Source: CAZJHD01 sp964545855 (GTDB lineage Bacteria > Planctomycetota > UBA1135 > JACQFD01). Taken from it: 64,000 nt of DNA. The notes beneath the pieces were generated by a model. It was given only the letters and a program-made list of their open reading frames with translations, did no database searches and had not been told where the DNA came from. Within the stretch, counting starts at the first letter, position 1, and every line of letters begins with the position of its first letter. The position numbers and the translations under genes are program-made. Location of the stretch: positions 1-64,000 of the forward strand of contig CAZJHD010000024.1 of assembly GCA_964545855.1 (NCBI GenBank), in the 5' to 3' direction. Of the stretch, positions 26,712-35,681 are shown one piece after another.

Positions 26712-28325
26712 CTACCCCGTCGCCGCCGTTGCCGGTTGCCGCTCCTTCGCGCGCATCTTCTCGGAGGTCTGCACCCAGGCCTCGATCTCCGCCGCCCGGC
26801 GTCGGCGGAAGACGCGGTTCTGCAGGAAGTAGTAGGCGCGGAGATCGACGGGCAGGCCGTAGTTGCCCGTGCGCATCCGCCATTCGGCGATGCGCTCCAT
26901 GACGCCGCGCTTCTGCCGGACCACCTGCTGGGCGAAGGAGGCGTACTGGTAGTAGAGCCGGAGCTGGCGCTTCACGCGCGGCGGCACGTTCTCCTTCCAG
27001 TTGTCGCCGAGCGCGTAGTCGAGCTGGTTCCCCCAGTCCTCGAAGGTCGCCGGCGGCACGTAGCCCATCTGCACTGCGTCGTCGTAGAGCTTCGTGCCCG
27101 GGATGGGGCGATAGGGGAAGACGTGGGCCCAGACCGTCGAGCACTCGGAGACGATGCGGCGCGCCTCGTCGAGCGTCTTCATCTGCGATTCCTCGGACTC
27201 GCCGGGGAACCCGATGATGTAGGTGAGCGACGAGTTGATCCCGCGCTTGTGCATCTCGCGGGCGGCGAGGACGTTGTCACCCTCGTGGAACGGCTTCTGG
27301 ACCCAAGTCCGCAGCGTGTTCTCGTCGGCCGCCTCGGCGCCGATCTGCGCCAGGTAGAAGCCCGAGTCGCGCATGAGGTCGAGGGTGTCGGCCTTGTAGT
27401 GGTTGATCGAGTTGGTCTCGATGAATGCGTTCCACTCGAGCCCGAGGTTCCGCTCGATCAGCCCCTGCGCGAACTCCCGGGTGCGCTTCTCCTGGACGCC
27501 CATGTTCGCGTCGTGGAAGCGCAGCACCGAGAAGCCCCAGCGCTCCTTCAGGTCCTGCAGATCGTCGAGCATCCGGTCGGCGGGGATCGCCTTCCAGCGC
27601 CGGTTCGACACGAAGGGCGAGCAGCAGTAGGGGCAAGGCTCCGGGCAGCCGAAGCTCGAGAAGTAGCTGATGCCGAAGTAGGGCTGGTTGCGGCCCACGG
27701 ACGGCGGCGACGGCATGCGCAGCCGCGTGCGGTAGATGTCCCGCGAGAGCTGGCGATCGCGGTAGGGCGCGATGTCGATCAGGTGCCACGCCGGACGCGG
27801 CAGGTGCTCCCAGCCCACGACGTCGCGTTTCGCCGTGCGGACGACCTGCCCGTCGCGCCAGAGCGCGAGGCCCGGCACGTCGTCGAGCGGGTTCCCGCAC
27901 TCCACGGCGTGGACGAAGTCGCGGAACGTGAGCTCGCCCTGGCCGAGGCAGACGGCGTCGTACAGGCCGGTCTCGAGGTAGAGCTGCGGCAGGCAGGAGG
28001 GGAACCAGCCTCCGGCGATGATCCGGATCTTCGGGTTCGCCGCCTTCACCTTCTTGGCGCAGACGTGCCCGTCGTAGAGCGTGTACCCGAGGAGCGACGT
28101 CGTCCCGAAGATGTCGGCGTCGCGCGCCGCCTCCACCGCGCGCCGGTGGCCTTCCTCGGGGGCGTAGAGCGGGCCGTCGATGATCTCGACGTCGTAGCCC
28201 TCCTGCACCGGGATCGCCGAGACGTGGAGCATCTCGAGCGGGATCATGTCGAAGCTCGTCTGGAGACCGAGCTCCTGCCGGACCTGCTGCGGCTGGTAGA
28301 GAACGATGCGGGGCTTCCGTCCCAT
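26712..28325 (-). CDS. B12-binding domain radical SAM protein
   Basis: 537 residues from ATG 28325. An N-terminal cobalamin-binding domain (residues ~1-165) precedes a radical SAM barrel with CPEPCPYCC (Cys227, Cys231, Cys234). Downstream features include RFHDANMG and IIGFPGESEES, common to hopanoid- and natural-product-related B12 radical SAM enzymes. The substrate is unknown. A GTG three codons upstream (28334) is the alternative start. It is separate from the ABC operon by 192 bases, where a weak hairpin (CCCCTTGTAAGGGG near 28413) is all I noticed. Confidence 0.87.
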   Translation of the reverse strand: MGRKPRIVLYQPQQVRQELGLQTSFDMIPLEMLHVSAIPVQEGYDVEIIDGPLYAPEEGHRRAVEAARDADIFGTTSLLGYTLYDGHVCAKKVKAANPKIRIIAGGWFPSCLPQLYLETGLYDAVCLGQGELTFRDFVHAVECGNPLDDVPGLALWRDGQVVRTAKRDVVGWEHLPRPAWHLIDIAPYRDRQLSRDIYRTRLRMPSPPSVGRNQPYFGISYFSSFGCPEPCPYCCSPFVSNRRWKAIPADRMLDDLQDLKERWGFSVLRFHDANMGVQEKRTREFAQGLIERNLGLEWNAFIETNSINHYKADTLDLMRDSGFYLAQIGAEAADENTLRTWVQKPFHEGDNVLAAREMHKRGINSSLTYIIGFPGESEESQMKTLDEARRIVSECSTVWAHVFPYRPIPGTKLYDDAVQMGYVPPATFEDWGNQLDYALGDNWKENVPPRVKRQLRLYYQYASFAQQVVRQKRGVMERIAEWRMRTGNYGLPVDLRAYYFLQNRVFRRRRAAEIEAWVQTSEKMRAKERQPATAATG

Positions 28326-28517
28326 GTGGTGCACCGCGTCGGAGGGGTAGCGCCCCGACGCGCCCGGGGGTGAATGGCGAGTGGCTCCTGCGAGCGAGGG
28401 GCAAGCCTATCCACCCCTTGTAAGGGGGTCAAACCGGCCACGCCACCCCGCGATAGCCCCTCTTCGTGGTGCATGCGCCCCCATGATGCGGGGCGCCTCC
28501 TGCCCCCGACGCCCTCT

Positions 28518-29555
28518 TCAGTCCGTCCAGACGACGACGCGGTCCGGCGCGAGCCTCGGCCGGATCGTGTCGCCCGGTCGCGCCGCGAAGCCGCGATGCA
28601 CGAGGAGCCGGAGCGTCTCTCCCGCGAAGCGCACGACGAGGATCCGCCGCGGCCCCAGGTCTTCCACCACCTCGACGACGGCCGCCGCGTCGCCGCCCTC
28701 CGGCTCCACGTGCTCGGCGCGGATCCCGAGGAGCGCGTGGTCGGGAGCGCCGGTGGAGGCCCGCGCGAGCGGCGTCCCGTCGGCGGCGAGCCAGCGGTCG
28801 CCCGCTCGCCGCGCCCGGAGCACGTTCATCGGCGGCTGCCCGATCTGACGCGCGGCGACCGGGGATGCCGGCGCGCGATAGACCTCCTGCGGCGACCCCT
28901 CCTGCAGCACGCGGCCTTCGCCGAGCACGACGATGCGGTCGGCCATGGAGAGCGCCTCGGCGGCATCGTGCGTCACGTAGACGAGCGGCGCGCCGAGGCT
29001 CCGCGACAGCGTCGCGATCTCGACGCGCAGCGACTCGCGGAGCTTCGCGTCGAGGTTCGTGAGCGGCTCGTCCATGAGGAAGAGGCGCGGCCGCCGCACG
29101 ATCGCGCGGCCGATCGCGACCCGCTGCATCTCGCCGCCGGAGAGACGGCGCGCGTCGCGGTCGAGGAGGCGCTCGATGCGGAGCAGCTCCGCCGCCCGGC
29201 GCACGCGCTCGCCGATCTCCGCCTCCGTGAGACCCCGGCCCGGCGCGCGGAGCGGGAACTCGAGGTTCCGCCGCACGGTCCAGCGCGGGTAGAGCGAGAA
29301 GTTCTGGAAGACGAGCGCCACGTCGCGCTCCGCGGGGCCGAGCGACGCCGCATCGGCGCCGGCGAGCCGGATCGATCCGGCGTCGGGCGTCTCGAGCCCC
29401 GCGATCGTGCGCAGGAGCGTCGTCTTGCCGGCTCCCGTGGGCCCGAGCACGACCACGATCTCGCCCGCGCGCGCCTCGAGGTCGACGCCGTCGAGGGCGA
29501 CGGCGCGCCCGAACCGCTTCACGAGGCCTCGCACGGAGAGCACTGCCTCGGTCAT
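28518..29555 (-). CDS. ABC importer ATP-binding protein 2 (MalK/UgpC-like)
   Basis: 345 residues. Walker A is GPTGAGKTT, the signature is LSGGEMQR, and Walker B is LFLMDEPLTNLDA. A C-terminal TOBE-type regulatory region carries LGIRAEHVEPEGGD. Start ATG 29555 overlaps the stop of the upstream ATPase (ATGA). It closes the operon. Two different ATPases in one sugar-type importer recalls the GlpS/GlpT pair of rhizobial glycerol transporters; the substrate is not determined. Confidence 0.92.
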   Translation of the reverse strand: MTEAVLSVRGLVKRFGRAVALDGVDLEARAGEIVVVLGPTGAGKTTLLRTIAGLETPDAGSIRLAGADAASLGPAERDVALVFQNFSLYPRWTVRRNLEFPLRAPGRGLTEAEIGERVRRAAELLRIERLLDRDARRLSGGEMQRVAIGRAIVRRPRLFLMDEPLTNLDAKLRESLRVEIATLSRSLGAPLVYVTHDAAEALSMADRIVVLGEGRVLQEGSPQEVYRAPASPVAARQIGQPPMNVLRARRAGDRWLAADGTPLARASTGAPDHALLGIRAEHVEPEGGDAAAVVEVVEDLGPRRILVVRFAGETLRLLVHRGFAARPGDTIRPRLAPDRVVVWTD

Positions 29556-30619
29556 GGCCGCAGCGCCTCCGTCGCCGGATCGAAGAGCAGCAGCGCCCCG
29601 GGATCGGACGCGAGCCGCACCTCGTCTCCCGCACGCACCTCCGACTCGGCGTCGGCACGCGCGACGATGCGCCCGCCCGCCGTCTCCACGTGGACGCAGC
29701 GGTCGGCACCGAGGAACTCGCTCGCGACGACGCGGCCACGCCAGGGACCGCCGGCGTCGAGGCGCAGCGCCTCCGGCCGGAGCCCGAGGACGGCGGGGCC
29801 CGGCGCCGACGCGGCGGAGACCTGCACGGCGGCGAGGCCGCCGCGCGGGCGGAAGACGCGCGCGCCGTCTTCGTCGGCCACCTCGCCCGGGAGGAGGTTC
29901 ATGCCGGGGCTTCCGACGAAGCGCGCGACGAAGAGCGTCGCCGGCCGGTCGTAGACCTCCCGCGGCGAGGCAATCTGCAGGATCGCGCCGCCCGACAGGA
30001 CGACGATGCGATCGGCGAGGCGCATCGCCTCCTCCTGATCGTGCGTGACGTAGAGCGTCGTCGTGCGCGTCGCGATCTGCTGCGCGCGGAGCACCTCGCA
30101 CGTCTCGAGCCTCCGGTCGGCGTCGAGGGTGCCGAGGGGCTCGTCCATGAGGACGAGCGAGCGCCGCCGCACCGTCGCGCGCGCGACGGCGACGCGCTGC
30201 TGGTCGCCCCCCGAGAGCTGCCGCGGGCGTCGGGGAAGGAGATCCACGAGACCGAGGCGCCGGGCCGTCTCCTCCACGGCGCGCCGCCGCTCCGCGCGCG
30301 GCATGCCGACGCACTCCAGCGGGAACGCGAGGTTCTCCGCCACGGTCATGTGCGGGTAGAGCGCGAAGAACTGGAAGACGAAGCCGGCGTCGCGCTCCGA
30401 CGGAGGCGCGTGGGTGACATCGCGGCCGCGGAGCAGGATCGACCCTCCGGTCGACGACTCGAGACCCGCCACCATCCGGAGCGTCGTCGTCTTGCCGCAG
30501 CCCGAAGGGCCCAGCAGCACGACGAACTCCCCCTCGGACACGTCGAGATCGACTCCGCCCACGGCGCGCGTGCCGTCGGGGAAGGTCTTCTCGAGACCGC
30601 GGAGCGCGAGGAACGTCAT
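29552..30619 (-). CDS. ABC importer ATP-binding protein 1 (MalK/UgpC-like)
   Basis: 355 residues. Walker A is GPSGCGKTT, the Q-loop VFQFFALYPHMTV, the signature LSGGDQQR, Walker B LVLMDEPLGTLDA and the H-loop TLYVTHDQEEA. The C-terminal TOBE region has LGLRPEALRLDAG. It overlaps both neighbours by four bases (ATGA), so all are translated together. Probably forms a heterodimer with the next ATPase to power the two permeases. Confidence 0.92.
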   Translation of the reverse strand: MTFLALRGLEKTFPDGTRAVGGVDLDVSEGEFVVLLGPSGCGKTTTLRMVAGLESSTGGSILLRGRDVTHAPPSERDAGFVFQFFALYPHMTVAENLAFPLECVGMPRAERRRAVEETARRLGLVDLLPRRPRQLSGGDQQRVAVARATVRRRSLVLMDEPLGTLDADRRLETCEVLRAQQIATRTTTLYVTHDQEEAMRLADRIVVLSGGAILQIASPREVYDRPATLFVARFVGSPGMNLLPGEVADEDGARVFRPRGGLAAVQVSAASAPGPAVLGLRPEALRLDAGGPWRGRVVASEFLGADRCVHVETAGGRIVARADAESEVRAGDEVRLASDPGALLLFDPATEALRP

Positions 30620-30834
30620 GGCGCGCGGCGCGCGGCGGCGGAGCGAGCAGCAACGTGCGACGCGACGATCTGCGCGACGACGCAGAGGGCCGTGAAGAAG
30701 AATCCGAGCCGGAAGCCCTCGGCCCACCAGGGCTGCAGCATCGCGGCGACGCCGATGCCGAGGCCCGCGAGCGTCCACCGGTCGGCGCGCCGCCAGAACG
30801 CGAGAGCCCGATCGCTCCTCGACGGCTCGCTCAC
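30616..30834 (-). CDS. Small two-helix membrane protein of the ABC operon
   Basis: 72 residues with two predicted membrane helices (roughly 18-38 and 43-63). GTG 30834 overlaps the permease stop (GTGA), and its stop overlaps the first ATPase start (ATGA), so it is firmly embedded in the operon. A comparable small membrane protein (DUF2160) sits in some glycerol ABC operons, but I do not see clear sequence similarity. Role unknown; perhaps a permease subunit or assembly factor. Confidence 0.75.
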   Translation of the reverse strand: MSEPSRSDRALAFWRRADRWTLAGLGIGVAAMLQPWWAEGFRLGFFFTALCVVAQIVASHVAARSAAARRAP

Positions 30835-31694
30835 TGCTTGATCGTCCCGAAGGTGACACCGCGCAGCAGGTGGCGATGCACGAGCACCGTGAAGAGCACG
30901 ATCGGCGCCACGAAGACGAGCGCCCCCGCCGCGATCTGCGGCCACGGCATTCCGTCGATGTTCCCCTGCAGACCCGCGAAGTAGGCGGGCACCGTGACGG
31001 CGCCGGAGGTGTTGAGCGTCATCGCGAAGCCGTACTCGTTCCAGGCCGAGATGAGGCAGAAGACGCCGGTCACCGCCATGCCCGTCGACGCCTCCGGGAG
31101 GACGATCCGCCGGAAGGCCGCCGCGCGCCCCCAGCCATCGACGAGCGCCGCCTCCTCGTAGGCCCTCGGGATCTCGTCGAGGAAGCCCTTCATCAGCCAG
31201 ACGGCGAGGGAGAGGTTGAAGACGGTGTAGAGGAGGATCAGTCCCGCGTGCGTGCCCGGCAGGTCGAAGCGCCGGTACATGAGGAGCACGGGGATCACGA
31301 CCGCGAGCGGCGGCATGAAGCGCGTCGAGAGCACGAAGAAGAGCCAATCGTCGGCGCCGCGGATGCGGAAGCGGCTGAAGCCGTAGGCGCAGGCCGTCCC
31401 CAGCAGCACCGACGCGATCGTGCTCACGAAGCCGATCATCAGGCTGCTCAGGAGATGGCTCCAGAAGCTCTCCTGCGCGCCCGCGTGGACGCGGCCCAGC
31501 TCGCCGAAGCTCTGGAGCGTCGCCGGGAAGGTGATCGAGTCCGCCGGCGTCGCCTCCGCGAGCACCGGCACGATCCGCGCGTGCGGAGTGATCGTGTCGT
31601 CGCGGTGCTTCAGCGCCGTGAGCCCGAGCCAGAGGAGCGGCAGCGCCGCGACGAGTGCGTAGAGGGAGACGACGGAGATCCGGAGCCAGCGCAC
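30831..31694 (-). CDS. ABC importer permease 2 (MalG/UgpE-like)
   Basis: 287 residues with six membrane segments. The EAA loop is EEAALVDGWGRAAAFRRIVLP, which docks on the ATPase. GTG 31694 lies two bases after the stop of the first permease. The protein has an unusually long periplasmic stretch after the first helix (residues ~30-80). It overlaps the small membrane protein gene by four bases. Confidence 0.92.
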   Translation of the reverse strand: MRWLRISVVSLYALVAALPLLWLGLTALKHRDDTITPHARIVPVLAEATPADSITFPATLQSFGELGRVHAGAQESFWSHLLSSLMIGFVSTIASVLLGTACAYGFSRFRIRGADDWLFFVLSTRFMPPLAVVIPVLLMYRRFDLPGTHAGLILLYTVFNLSLAVWLMKGFLDEIPRAYEEAALVDGWGRAAAFRRIVLPEASTGMAVTGVFCLISAWNEYGFAMTLNTSGAVTVPAYFAGLQGNIDGMPWPQIAAGALVFVAPIVLFTVLVHRHLLRGVTFGTIKQ

Positions 31695-31696
31695 GG

Positions 31697-32593
31697 TCAG
31701 CCCTCCCTCCGGCGGAGCCCGTCGAGGTACCGCGTGAAGACCGTCGCGAGGGCGAGCACGACGACGAGCACGAGACAGGCGTAGGCGCTGCCGAGACCGA
31801 CGCGCCCGTCGCGGAAGGTCACCTGGTAGATCAGCGTCGAGAGCGTCTGCGTGCTCCCGTCGTTCGGACCCGTCGTCGCCATCACGAGGTCGAACTGCTT
31901 CAGCGCGTCGGTCGCGCGGAAGAGGACCGCGAGCCCGAGGTAGGGAACGACGAGCGGCAGCGTGATCCGCCGGAAGACCCGCCACGGGCCGGCGCCGTCG
32001 ATCGCCGCCGCCTCGTAGAGCGGCTTCGGGATCGCGTTCAGCCCCGCGAGCGCGATGAGGAGCATGAAGGGCGTCCACATCCAGACGTCGATCGCGACGA
32101 CCGAGAGCAGCTTCCAGCGCGCGTCCGAGAGCCACTGGGGCTGCGGGAGCCCGAGCGCGCCGAGGGTCTGGTTCAGGATCCCGTGATTGCCGTTGAGGAT
32201 CAGGTTCCAGAAGAGGCCCATCACGGCGGGCGAGAGCATCATCGGGACGAGGAGCGCCGTGAGGAGCGCCGCGCGCCCGCGCGTCCACGAGCGCAGCGCG
32301 AGCGCCACGGCGAACCCGAGCAGCAGCTCGATGCCCACGGCGGCGGCGACGAAGAGCGCCGTGCGCCGCAGCGCCGCCGCGAAGCGCGGGTCGTCGAAGA
32401 TCCGCGCGTAGTTGGCGCCGCCCACCCATCCCGCGTCGCCTCCCACGAGCTGCTCCCGCGTGAAGCCGAGCGCCACGTTGTAGAGCAGCGGGAAGACGTT
32501 GAAGGCGATCAGCAGCGCGAGCGCGGGCGCGACGAATCCGATCCCGATCCACGGCGCGTGCGCAGCGCGAGGCGGAGCGCCCGTTCGTGCCAT
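31697..32593 (-). CDS. ABC importer permease 1 (MalF/UgpA-like)
   Basis: 298 residues with six membrane segments. The EAA motif is YEAAAIDGAGPWRVFRRITLP. Together with the second permease it forms the membrane channel of a carbohydrate- or polyol-type importer. It lies 39 bases after the binding-protein gene on the same strand, the largest gap inside the operon. Confidence 0.92.
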   Translation of the reverse strand: MARTGAPPRAAHAPWIGIGFVAPALALLIAFNVFPLLYNVALGFTREQLVGGDAGWVGGANYARIFDDPRFAAALRRTALFVAAAVGIELLLGFAVALALRSWTRGRAALLTALLVPMMLSPAVMGLFWNLILNGNHGILNQTLGALGLPQPQWLSDARWKLLSVVAIDVWMWTPFMLLIALAGLNAIPKPLYEAAAIDGAGPWRVFRRITLPLVVPYLGLAVLFRATDALKQFDLVMATTGPNDGSTQTLSTLIYQVTFRDGRVGLGSAYACLVLVVVLALATVFTRYLDGLRRREG

Positions 32594-32632
32594 GCGTCGT
32601 CGCCGCAGCGGGGCTCGGGTGGGCGCCGGCTC

Positions 32633-33988
32633 CTACTTCAGGAGCCCCGCCTCCCGCAGGATCCGCTCCTTCTCCTCCGCGAGCTTCGCGAGCGCGTCGG
32701 CCGCCGGCATCTCGCCGTCGACGGCCATGCCGACGTAGCGCTGCGTCGCCTCCAGCAGCTCGTTGAAGACCGGCACGTTCCAGAAGTCGCGCATGGAGTC
32801 GACGGAGTCGGCGAAGGGCGCGTTGTAGGGCGCCTTCCCGCGGAACTCCGGGCTGCGGAGGATCGCCGTGTTCGCCGTGAAGCCGGCGGGCTTCGTGATC
32901 CAACGCTCCTGCGTGTCCCGCTGCAGGAACCAGGCGATGAACTTCTTCGCCAGGTCCTGCTGCGACGGCGGGATCCGCGTCGAGACGCTGAGACCCTGGC
33001 CGCCGAGGCTCGCGACGCGCCGGCCCTCGTGCTGCGGCACGACGGCGAAGCCCACCTTGTCGCCGAACTTCTCGTGGAGGCCCGGGAAGAAGGCGAAGTA
33101 GTTGAGGAGCATCGCCGTCGAGCCGTTCGCGAAGGCCTCCAGCACCTCCCCGTAGTCGAGGCGCGCGGCGCCCTTCGGCCCGAGCTGCATGAGCGACCGA
33201 TAGAACTCGATCGCCGCGACGCTCCCCGGCACGTCGAGCGCGCCCTTCACCCGGTTGCTCCCCTCGGCGTGCCACGCGCCGCCGAAGGCCCACAGCAGGT
33301 TCTGGAATCCCATGGTGAGCGCGTCGTAGCCGCGCCCCGAGGGCAGCACGCAGCCGTAGCGCTTCTCGTCGGGGCGCTGGAAGAACTCGGCCACTTGCCG
33401 GAAGTCTTCCCACGTGTCGGGCACCACGAGCTCGCGGCCGTACTTCGCGCGGAACGCCGCCTTCTCCTGCGGATCCTCGAACCAGTCGCGCCGGTAGCAG
33501 AGCCCCACGGCGTCGGTCTCGCAGGGAGCCGCGAACCACCGCCCGCTCCCCTCGGGATACTCGCAGAGGTAGCGCGCCGCGCGCGGATGCACCGCCGTGA
33601 GGTCCGTCACCGTCGGCAGCCACTCCGTGAGATCGACGTAGAGACCGCTCGTGGCGCCGCGCCCGATCCACTGGCTGTCGCCGATCACGATGTCGAAGGC
33701 CGTGCGCTGGTTCCCGAACTCGAGGAACACCTTCTCCTGATAGGAGGAGAGCGGGATCTGCACCACCTTCACCTCGACGCCCGTCTCCTTCTCGAACTCG
33801 CGGCCGAGCTCCTGGAGGCCGTCCGCCGGCGCCCACTGGAACCACCACACGGCGAGCGTCGGCTTCCCCGCCGGCACGTCGTCCTTCTTGGAGCAGCCAG
33901 CGACGAGCGCGATGGCCGCGGCGAGACCGATCGCGAGGGTGGAGTGCAGCAGAGGTCGGAGCATCGGGGGTCTCGGGAGTGGATTCAT
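32633..33988 (-). CDS. ABC importer substrate-binding lipoprotein
   Basis: 451 residues. The signal peptide ends in the lipobox LVAGC; the mature protein is a family-1-type extracellular solute-binding protein (LAVWWFQWAPADGLQELGREFEKETGVEVKVV is the characteristic beginning). It binds a sugar, polyol or glycerol phosphate outside the membrane and delivers it to the two permeases. ATG 33988 overlaps the UPF0261 stop (ATGA). The ligand cannot be inferred from the sequence alone. Confidence 0.9.
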   Translation of the reverse strand: MNPLPRPPMLRPLLHSTLAIGLAAAIALVAGCSKKDDVPAGKPTLAVWWFQWAPADGLQELGREFEKETGVEVKVVQIPLSSYQEKVFLEFGNQRTAFDIVIGDSQWIGRGATSGLYVDLTEWLPTVTDLTAVHPRAARYLCEYPEGSGRWFAAPCETDAVGLCYRRDWFEDPQEKAAFRAKYGRELVVPDTWEDFRQVAEFFQRPDEKRYGCVLPSGRGYDALTMGFQNLLWAFGGAWHAEGSNRVKGALDVPGSVAAIEFYRSLMQLGPKGAARLDYGEVLEAFANGSTAMLLNYFAFFPGLHEKFGDKVGFAVVPQHEGRRVASLGGQGLSVSTRIPPSQQDLAKKFIAWFLQRDTQERWITKPAGFTANTAILRSPEFRGKAPYNAPFADSVDSMRDFWNVPVFNELLEATQRYVGMAVDGEMPAADALAKLAEEKERILREAGLLK

Positions 33989-35205
33989 CGGCGCGGCGCG
34001 CGCGCGCGGATCAGCTCGACGAGCTTGCGCGCCATCGCCTCGGCGAAGTCGGGGTCGTTCAGGTGGGCGTCGCGCTCCTCAACGGCGACCTTCCGCGCCG
34101 TCGCGCGGAACGCGTCGAAGAGCGCGCGCCGTGCCGCCGGGTCGTCGAAGGGCTCTCCCTCGCGGTCGAGCGCGCTCACGCCGCGACGCGGGAGGAAGAC
34201 GTGCACGGGGCCCTTCGCCGCCGCGAGCTTGCCTCCGAGGTCGGCGCCGACGGCGGCGCACTCCTCGGGCGTCGTGCGCATGAGCGTCACGTTCTCGTTG
34301 TGGCGGTGGAGCTTCCTCCCCGCGAAGCGCGAAGGCACCGAGGCGATTCCGTGGAAGTTCACCATGTCGGTGGCGCCCACGGAGACCACCTGCGGGATGC
34401 CCATCTCTCCCGCCGCCGTGCAGCGCTCGGGGCCCGCCGTGAGGAAGCCTCCCGCGATCTCGTCGGCGAGCTCCGTCGTCGTCACGTCGAGCACTCCCTC
34501 GAAGACGCCGTCGCGCACGAGCGACTCCATCGCGCGCCCTCCGGCGCCCGTCGCGTGGAAGACGAGCACCTCGAAGCCCTCGGCCTCCAGCACCGCGCGC
34601 GCGCGATCCACGCAGGGCGTCGTCACGCCGAACATCGTCGCCGCGATCAGCGGCCTGTCGGCGGCGTCGGCTCGCGGCGCCTCCCCCTTCGCCATGCCCG
34701 CCATCGCCTGCGCCGCGCGCGTGAACACGAGGCGGCTCACGCGGTTCACGCCGGAGACGTCGACGACGGAGCTCATCATCATCACGTCCTTGCTCCCGAC
34801 GTAGTGGGACACCTGCCCCGAGGCGAGCGTGCTCACCATGAGCTTCGGCACGCCGAGCGGCAGCGCGCGCATGGCGGCCGTGCCGATGGTCGTGCCGGCG
34901 CCGCCGCCGATGCCGAGGATCCCGTCGACGCGCCCTTCGGCGTGCCAGCGCCGCGCGAGCGCCGCCGCTCCCTCGGCGGCCCGCGTCACGGCCTCGCCGC
35001 GGTCGCCCTTCGCGCGCATCGCCTCGAGGCTCGTGCCGCCCGCGCGGAACACCTCCTCGCGCGGCACGTCGGCACGCACCGACGGCTCCCCCACGCAGCC
35101 CGTGTCGACGAGCACCACGTCGACGCCCGCCTCCACGAGACGGTCGCGCACGAAGGCCGCCTCCTGCCCCTTCGTATCGAGCGTCGCGAGGAGGTAGACG
35201 CTCAT
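33985..35205 (-). CDS. UPF0261 (Tm-1-like ATP-binding domain) protein
   Basis: 406 residues matching the whole family: LATLDTKGQE at the N-terminus, GIGGGAGTTIGTAAMRALPLGVPKLMVSTLASG, then MFGVTTPCVD, VFHATGAGGRAMESL, and HNENVTLMRTTPEE near the end. In plants the related Tm-1 domain binds ATP; bacterial function is unknown. It overlaps the binding-protein gene by four bases and follows the Dabb gene by 22 bases, tying it to the transporter. I infer an intracellular step on the imported compound. Confidence 0.88.
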   Translation of the reverse strand: MSVYLLATLDTKGQEAAFVRDRLVEAGVDVVLVDTGCVGEPSVRADVPREEVFRAGGTSLEAMRAKGDRGEAVTRAAEGAAALARRWHAEGRVDGILGIGGGAGTTIGTAAMRALPLGVPKLMVSTLASGQVSHYVGSKDVMMMSSVVDVSGVNRVSRLVFTRAAQAMAGMAKGEAPRADAADRPLIAATMFGVTTPCVDRARAVLEAEGFEVLVFHATGAGGRAMESLVRDGVFEGVLDVTTTELADEIAGGFLTAGPERCTAAGEMGIPQVVSVGATDMVNFHGIASVPSRFAGRKLHRHNENVTLMRTTPEECAAVGADLGGKLAAAKGPVHVFLPRRGVSALDREGEPFDDPAARRALFDAFRATARKVAVEERDAHLNDPDFAEAMARKLVELIRARAPRR

Positions 35206-35227
35206 CGCGGGGCCGCGCCGGCCGTCT

Positions 35228-35536
35228 TCACGACGCGAAGTCGAAGGCGATCACGCCGTCGATCCCGCCGTCGAGGATCGCGAGGCCGAGCGCCTTCACC
35301 TTCTCGTGCTCGGGATGCGGCAGGTATCCGTCGCGCGCCGCGGCATCGCGGAAGGTCATGCAGAAGCCGTGCGTGAAGCCCTGGTTCAGCCCCTCGGGCG
35401 ACGCGTAGGGGCCCCAGGCGTAGGAGAGGATGCCGGGGATCTTCTCCCGCAGAGCGCCGATCGCGGCGAAGACGCGCGCGACCTCGGCCGCGGGGACGTC
35501 CTTGCGGACCCGGAGGAGGACCATGTGCGTGATCAT
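35228..35536 (-). CDS. Dabb family (stress-responsive A/B barrel) protein
   Basis: 102 residues: MITHMVLLRVRKDVPAAEV at the start and FTHGFCMTFRDAAARDGYLPHPEH in the middle, the usual Dabb signature of a dimeric ferredoxin-like barrel. Members include small isomerases, cyclases and ligand-binding proteins. It is the first gene of the transporter operon, 22 bases before the UPF0261 gene. ATG 35536 begins right at the family start. The 145-base region 35537-35681, shared with a divergent gene, should hold the operon promoter; no clear motif seen. Confidence 0.85.
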   Translation of the reverse strand: MITHMVLLRVRKDVPAAEVARVFAAIGALREKIPGILSYAWGPYASPEGLNQGFTHGFCMTFRDAAARDGYLPHPEHEKVKALGLAILDGGIDGVIAFDFAS

Positions 35537-35681
35537 GGGGCGGGACGCCGATCGGGCGGCGGGGAGCGGGATCGGAAGGCGGGATTCTAGAGAGGCGCGT
35601 CGTGCGGCGCCGCGACGTGCTGGCCCCGAGCGGCCGCGATCCCGAGAATCGGCGTCCTTCCCCTCCGGGCCGGAGCCTGCC

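Noticed and set aside
28380..28440. CCCCTTGTAAGGGG hairpin after the ABC operon
   Set aside because: A two-base loop and no T-tract; too weak to call a terminator.
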